Shown here in pieces: positions 59,470 through 64,000 of a DNA stretch of 64,000 bases. The stretch comes from Amyelois transitella (taxonomy: Eukaryota > Arthropoda > Insecta > Lepidoptera > Pyralidae), in the NCBI RefSeq assembly GCF_032362555.1, contig NC_083520.1, positions 2,046,001 to 2,110,000 on the forward strand, written 5' to 3'. Made by a program: the position numbers and the translations under genes. Position 1 is the stretch's first letter; every line of letters begins with the position of its first letter. The notes under the pieces were generated by a model. It did not search any database, was not told the DNA's origin, and saw only the letters and a program-made list of their open reading frames with translations.

Positions 59470-62084
59470 AAATAAAAGTTTGATGGAGAAATAATAGGAA
59501 AGAAAATATTTCGTATCTTATTATTTCTTCAAATGGAAAATAAAAATCGAAAAAGGAGGTTTGAAAAGATTAATTTTATCATTGAGATTGTTTAAAGCAA
59601 GATTGAGAGGCGTTTTTAAAATAACAGAATCCACATGAATCAGTAAATTATCTTATTTCATTACAAAAATACAGTTTCCTATATTAAATAATTCTCAGTA
59701 AACCTTAGCTTGCCGTGAGGCTCGTGACATGCCTCTGCAGGGCTCCGACGACGGCTCGATACGAAAATTGATAGAACGCCGAGCAGTCTCATCGAAATAA
59801 TCGATAACATATCACTAATAGTGAACTTAACATGTATTTGATCGAATAACTTAAACTAAACGTTAAAAGAAATTAATTTAATCCGCTACTCTAGTCGAGG
59901 GTTATAATTTTGTATCGATTACAAGTTAGGAACTATACTACTGTACAGATTATAGTAGAGGAGTCAGTTGCGTGTTTAATACTTCCGAGCCGACCACAAA
60001 ATAACACGCACTGTTGACGCAAGGAACTAAAATGCTTTGATCTATAAAAATATAATCGAAAACCTGCCGTCATGGCTGTCTTACAGCCTCAACAAATGGC
60101 TAGCTGTCAAATGGGGTTTATTATATATTGCGTAATATATCATTAATATATAAGACTACGATACGTTAATCATTGCTTTTACAGGCAAAACGATTAAAGA
60201 AATATATGTTATTAGTACACATAGCCGCACAATCGTACGATCTGCTAAAAATAAGCTTACTTGGTATCACTTGTGTGGTGTTGCCGAGTTAATATTTAGA
60301 ATATTAAGTTTATCTAAGACACTACATTCTACGATCTAATATTCACAGATTGATACAGAATATGGAAAGGCGAATAGCGTGCACATCTACACGTTATAAA
60401 TAACCGACTTACAAACGAATTACAGTATATAGACAGCCAATTATAGATGCTACGTTATACACCGCTAGAGTCTCGTTAAATTACTCGTACTCAAATCAGA
60501 TCCATAGACAACGAAGAGAGAAACTACACACTTCGTTATCGTTATTTCAACTCAACATAGGACTAAAACGCGTGTAGTAAGGTAAGGCCCGATTCACACA
60601 AGCGCTTTAATAATGTCGCGCAAATTTCGTACGAGGCCTAAAGTAACATACATAACATTACTTTAGGGTTCAGCTTTATCTGTCCCCGACTGTTTATATC
60701 TGATATCAGTATTTTAGTCAATTCTAGTACAAATTTGAGTTGAAATAACATTAACGACGTCATTTGAGAAGCGTACCATTAAAAATAATCATAAACACTG
60801 AAGGCAACTTCAAAGTGCACATTATATCATAAAACACTGCATATCTAAATAGTTCCACCGTTTAACATCGTCGTAAATATGTTGCCTCTATGTAGATATT
60901 CGCAAAATATTAAATCTATGTAAATTCACGATGTTCCACATGAAAATACATATATATAGATATTTAAATCACTCGATTGTACATTACAGAGAAAAAACAG
61001 TCTTATTTATTCATAATGCATTTTAAATGCGTTTCAAAGACATGTCATATGGATAATTGTGATGTGTTTAATATAATATGTAAAATGATATTCGTATAAA
61101 ATATATATTATTGATATTTGTTTCCATGTGGAGCATCATATGAACATTGTGACAATTATTTTGATCTGTACGGTTACATTGAGTATCACTGTTATAATTA
61201 TGTAAAGCTTATGGCGTTATGGTACATAAGATCACCATTATTAATTCACCACCAATCTAAATGCATAGTTCGACAGTCACTTATGAATTATTCCAATTTA
61301 AAGCGATCGAAGTTCATTTTTTTTTAAATATAATTTAAGTCATTGTGGCAGCTATCACACTTAAAATTACGAAGAGTATATAATATAATTTATAGGACAC
61401 GTTAAATGTTGATATGAAATCTGGCAACATTCACTGAAACCTTCCATTTACTGAGTAAAAATTGATTTTTTTCAATAGCGAGACTCTGAATCGGAACACC
61501 ACCTAAGAATAAAAACGTGATAATAAACATGTCTTACACTGTCAAAATATTTTTCGACGAAGTACATATATTACGAATCTGTTGTTACTGTTTTGACATT
61601 GCTAAATAATGTCTATGCTACGTTGATCAAAATATAATATTTCGCGCCTAAAGTTTCAGCAAATAATGCCAGATCTATTTATTATTATAAAGTACACATA
61701 TTTAAGTGCACTAATATTTCACAATGGAAGATACTATGGCAAGCGATAGTTGTATAATATAACATCGCATGCTAGTGAATGCCACCACAATAATATTATA
61801 ATTTCTACGTGTATTGTCTGCCCCATGACCTTATACTCTTGTTTTCATTGCGTAGCCAACATCATTTAATTTTAACATAACATTTTTTTTTCTTACAGGC
61901 TGCGTGCGTGATATAGAATGTTTGAGTTTAGGCACGTTATTGAAAATAGTCATGACTCTTTACTCCCAGAAGAGGTGAGGTTAGAATTATTGAATAAAAT
62001 TAATCGAAAATCTGCCAATGAAAATCGCATCATAAACGATCCAACCATTATATAGATTCTATGTAATGCTTGATTCTATATAAT

Positions 62085-62163
62085 GGACTTTCGTCTTGCA
62101 GTCTTTGCGAGACAGTTGACTCTGTCAACCCCATAAGGGTTAATGACGTGATTACATGTATGA
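62085..62163 (+). repeat. SINE-like repeat A, 3' stub
   Basis: GACTCTGTCAACCCCATAAG, then GACGTGATTACATGTATG. It marks the end of the repeat-poor stretch. Confidence 0.5.
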
Positions 62164-62379
62164 GTTTTGAATTCTGATAGAAATAAAGGTATTTACACTT
62201 TTACTTCCACATTCCCGCAAATTTGTAAATACAGTTTTTATCAAACAAGTGACAGGAATAGATTCCCTAAACCTGTCACTATATCTTAGATGGTTTTGGT
62301 CATGTGTAGAGGATGAATGAAATCAGGTTGATTAAAAAAAAATAAACACAGAAAATGAAAATGGAAAAATGGAGTCAGA

Positions 62380-62570
62380 ACATCTAGAGGAACGTACCTT
62401 GATCAAATCGGGGATGTCCTGGGGAAAGGTTTTGTGTACACTTGCAGGTCAAGTGCCGAGCTTGCGTAAAGAGAGTTATGATGAGGAAGATATATACAGG
62501 GATCGTTGCAAGTGGAAAGATGTCGTATCTGCCTACCCCTCCTGGAAAGAGTCGTGATTTTATGATGATA
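62380..62570 (+). repeat. RTE LINE 3' end (family B), decayed
   Basis: The frame still reads [18 protein letters not shown] and a stop, with CTTGATCAAATCGGGGATGT upstream. The tail is only ATTTTATGATGATA. Confidence 0.75.
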
Positions 62571-62795
62571 ACAATGTTTTAATGCTGTCGTGATGACAAA
62601 ATAAACTCTAAAAACACATTCTTCACAACACAAATCAAATGTTCACCGTCAATATCCCAGATGACAACTCCACTACCGCTGTCTACCCCCCAAGGTCACC
62701 ACGCACGCAGCCATCGCGTAATCTCAACCGAACTCCTACACTGGATATAGTATAATATGGCTGACTCCCACGGGGAAGACGACACGTGGCGCATA

Positions 62796-63241
62796 TTATG
62801 TGTTCTCCACTGGCCTTATGGTGCAATCGCCCACCGTGGTTATCGGCGTTATGGTCACCGACCCGGGACTCGAAGACGCCACCACTGAATTACTTTCCCC
62901 CACCTGATCCTGCTTCTCATCCTTCTCCTCATTATTAGGCGGCAGCTTCACGATCTGACAGTCCCCGACTGTCATTATCTGAGTCTCTATTCCAACGGGC
63001 GGTACATTTTCCTCGGGTTCGACTCTAGATTCCTCCTCGTCCGATGAAGAGTCCGACACGTCTATTGTCCGGTCGTGCGAGGTCTCTGTGGTGGTGCCGT
63101 GGTCGACGTCTACGTTTCTGTCGGGGTCGACGCTGGTGACGCCGTAGCCGAATGCTAGCGGGTTGTATATCATTTCCGTGAGGTATGAGAAGTCTCCGAA
63201 AGGCAGGTTCGTGGCGTTGTAGTTTTCGTTGGGTCTTCCGT
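62796..63241 (-). CDS. Last coding exon of an unidentified gene (partial)
   Basis: The minus-strand acceptor (TTTTTTGCAG) at 63,242-63,251 is followed by two bases of a split codon and then GRPNENYNATNLPFGDFSYL, TEMIYNPLAFGYGVTSVD and on to VENT and TAA. That is about 147 residues; the rest of the gene lies beyond the window. The tail is acidic and Ser/Thr-rich (DVSDSSSDEEESRVEPEENV) and contains the motif TVGDC-X-I twice (IMTVGDCQIV and ITTVGDCTIR). I do not recognise the protein. The acidic tail after an aromatic N-terminal segment could be a cytoplasmic tail, but that is a guess. The Met at 63,173 is internal, not the start. Confidence 0.6.
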
Positions 63242-63279
63242 CTGCAAAAAAGGTGGATTTTATTGTTTAGTTTTAATAA

Positions 63280-63478
63280 AATAAATAAATATGTGTATAC
63301 GGGACTGATTAAACAGATTGAGTTAGCCTCTAAGTTCGAGACTTGTGTTACGAGATACTAACTCAACGATACTATATTTTATATAGATCAGAGAAAGCTC
63401 GTGTCTCGTCCTGCCCTGACCGGGATTCGAACCCGGGACCTCCGGTGTCACAGACAAGCGCACAACCGCTGCGCACAG
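63280..63478 (-). mobile_element. tRNA-derived SINE (family C), copy 3
   Basis: Inverted, it reads GCGCAGCGGTTGTGCGCTTG, B box GGTTCGAATCC, then a body with GAGTTAGTATCTCGTAACAC as in copy 2. It lies in the intron before the last exon of the minus-strand gene. Confidence 0.8.
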
Positions 63479-64000
63479 AAGCGGTCAAACATTGCATAAT
63501 TTGCATTGGGAACTTTTACTGGTAAAGTACTTATAACTGTAAAATAAAACAAACATATTATAGTATTTTCCACTTAATGGACTGTAAGAAGGTTAACCTC
63601 TTCTACAAAACTACTTTTGCTTTTTTTTTAAAAGTTAAAAGTACTTATACCAATAAGAAGTTTTGTCTTTGACATATTGTAAACAACCCAGGTTTTAACC
63701 ATGTTTTAACTCTTAATTTTTGGGTTAGGATTCGATCACTTTTCAGCGGCCGTCGTCATGACTTTATGTCAAATCGTGACTTTGGCACGCGGCCGATCGT
63801 CAAGAGTAGAAAGGTATTAAAACCTGTGTAATTATGTGTTTTTTTTTTTATATCAAATAGGTTTTTATAATCTAACTACTTACTACGGATTATGTTATCT
63901 ATGTTATACTATTGTTAGGCTTAAATCTATGTTAGGGTTACATGTTAACAAGTTAATGGATTTAAGCAAAGCTAGTTTATTAGTAGAGTACACCTACCTT
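63479..64000. other. Intron of the minus-strand gene
   Basis: AT-rich, no recognisable exon. A GC-richer patch at 63,745-63,815 (GCGGCCGTCGTCATGACTTT) has imperfect internal symmetry but no identified role. Confidence 0.4.

Larger units (their letters stand above)
57750..62795 (-). other. Repeat-poor AT-rich stretch, probably a long 3'UTR
   Basis: From here to about 62,080 none of the repeat families that fill the rest of the window is seen. It lies directly downstream of the minus-strand stop codon at 62,796. A minus-strand AATAAA is at 57,916-57,921, convergent with NAF1. I infer a 3'UTR of up to about 4.9 kb. No open frame in it looks coding. Confidence 0.4.

Overview
The window looks like a piece of a moth or butterfly (Lepidoptera) nuclear genome. 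Compact, GT-AG spliced, relatively GC-rich exons lie in very AT-rich introns that are packed with short retroposons and Helitron-like elements. One gene carries an insect-type ZAD zinc finger. No CRISPR, operon, rRNA or functional tRNA gene is visible. The species cannot be named from the sequence alone.

Layout. (1) 1-3.8 kb: AT-rich upstream DNA with a tRNA-derived SINE and a possible promoter. (2) 3.8-13.9 kb, +: GMP synthase, 15 coding exons, 693 aa. (3) 15.9-18.0 kb, -: replication factor Mcm10, intronless, 708 aa. (4) 19.8-22.8 kb: a complete hAT DNA transposon with an 8-bp target duplication and an almost intact transposase. (5) 22.9-27.2 kb, +: sds22/PPP1R7, the leucine-rich-repeat regulator of protein phosphatase 1, 7 exons, 342 aa. 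(6) 27-32 kb: repeats plus an orphan terminal exon. (7) 32.5-40.1 kb, +: fumarylacetoacetase, 9 exons, 423 aa. (8) 40.4-50.9 kb, +: a 14-exon gene predicted to encode a 783-aa THAP-ZAD-C2H2 protein with 12 fingers. (9) 51.5-57.6 kb, +: NAF1, the H/ACA snoRNP assembly factor, 5 exons, 457 aa. (10) 57.6-62.8 kb: a repeat-poor stretch, probably the long 3'UTR of a - strand gene. (11) 62.8-63.2 kb, -: the last coding exon of that gene, of unknown product. The genes are unrelated housekeeping genes (purine synthesis, DNA replication, PP1 control, tyrosine catabolism, transcription, snoRNP assembly) and form no pathway together.

Exon models come from reading frame, splice sites and phase. In each multi-exon gene the coding length sums to a whole number of codons, and family motifs run across exon joins.

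Repeats use letters here. A = ~260-bp SINE-like repeat with an (ATGT)n tail. B = 5'-truncated RTE-type LINE 3' ends that encode the end of the reverse-transcriptase ORF. C = tRNA-derived SINE. D = traces of a second tRNA-like SINE. E = dispersed repeat of unknown class. F, G, H and I = Helitron-like or other short non-autonomous elements. J and K = LINE-tail-like repeats. L = short repeat of unknown class. A and B share their 3' tail and make 12-bp target duplications, which suggests that A is mobilised by B-type machinery. Many copies sit within 10-50 bp of exon edges, and one A copy has duplicated a splice donor. No single exotic gene system stands out. The most distinctive items are the THAP-ZAD-zinc-finger gene, the donor-duplicating SINE, the near-intact hAT beside sds22, and partial exon duplications in two genes.
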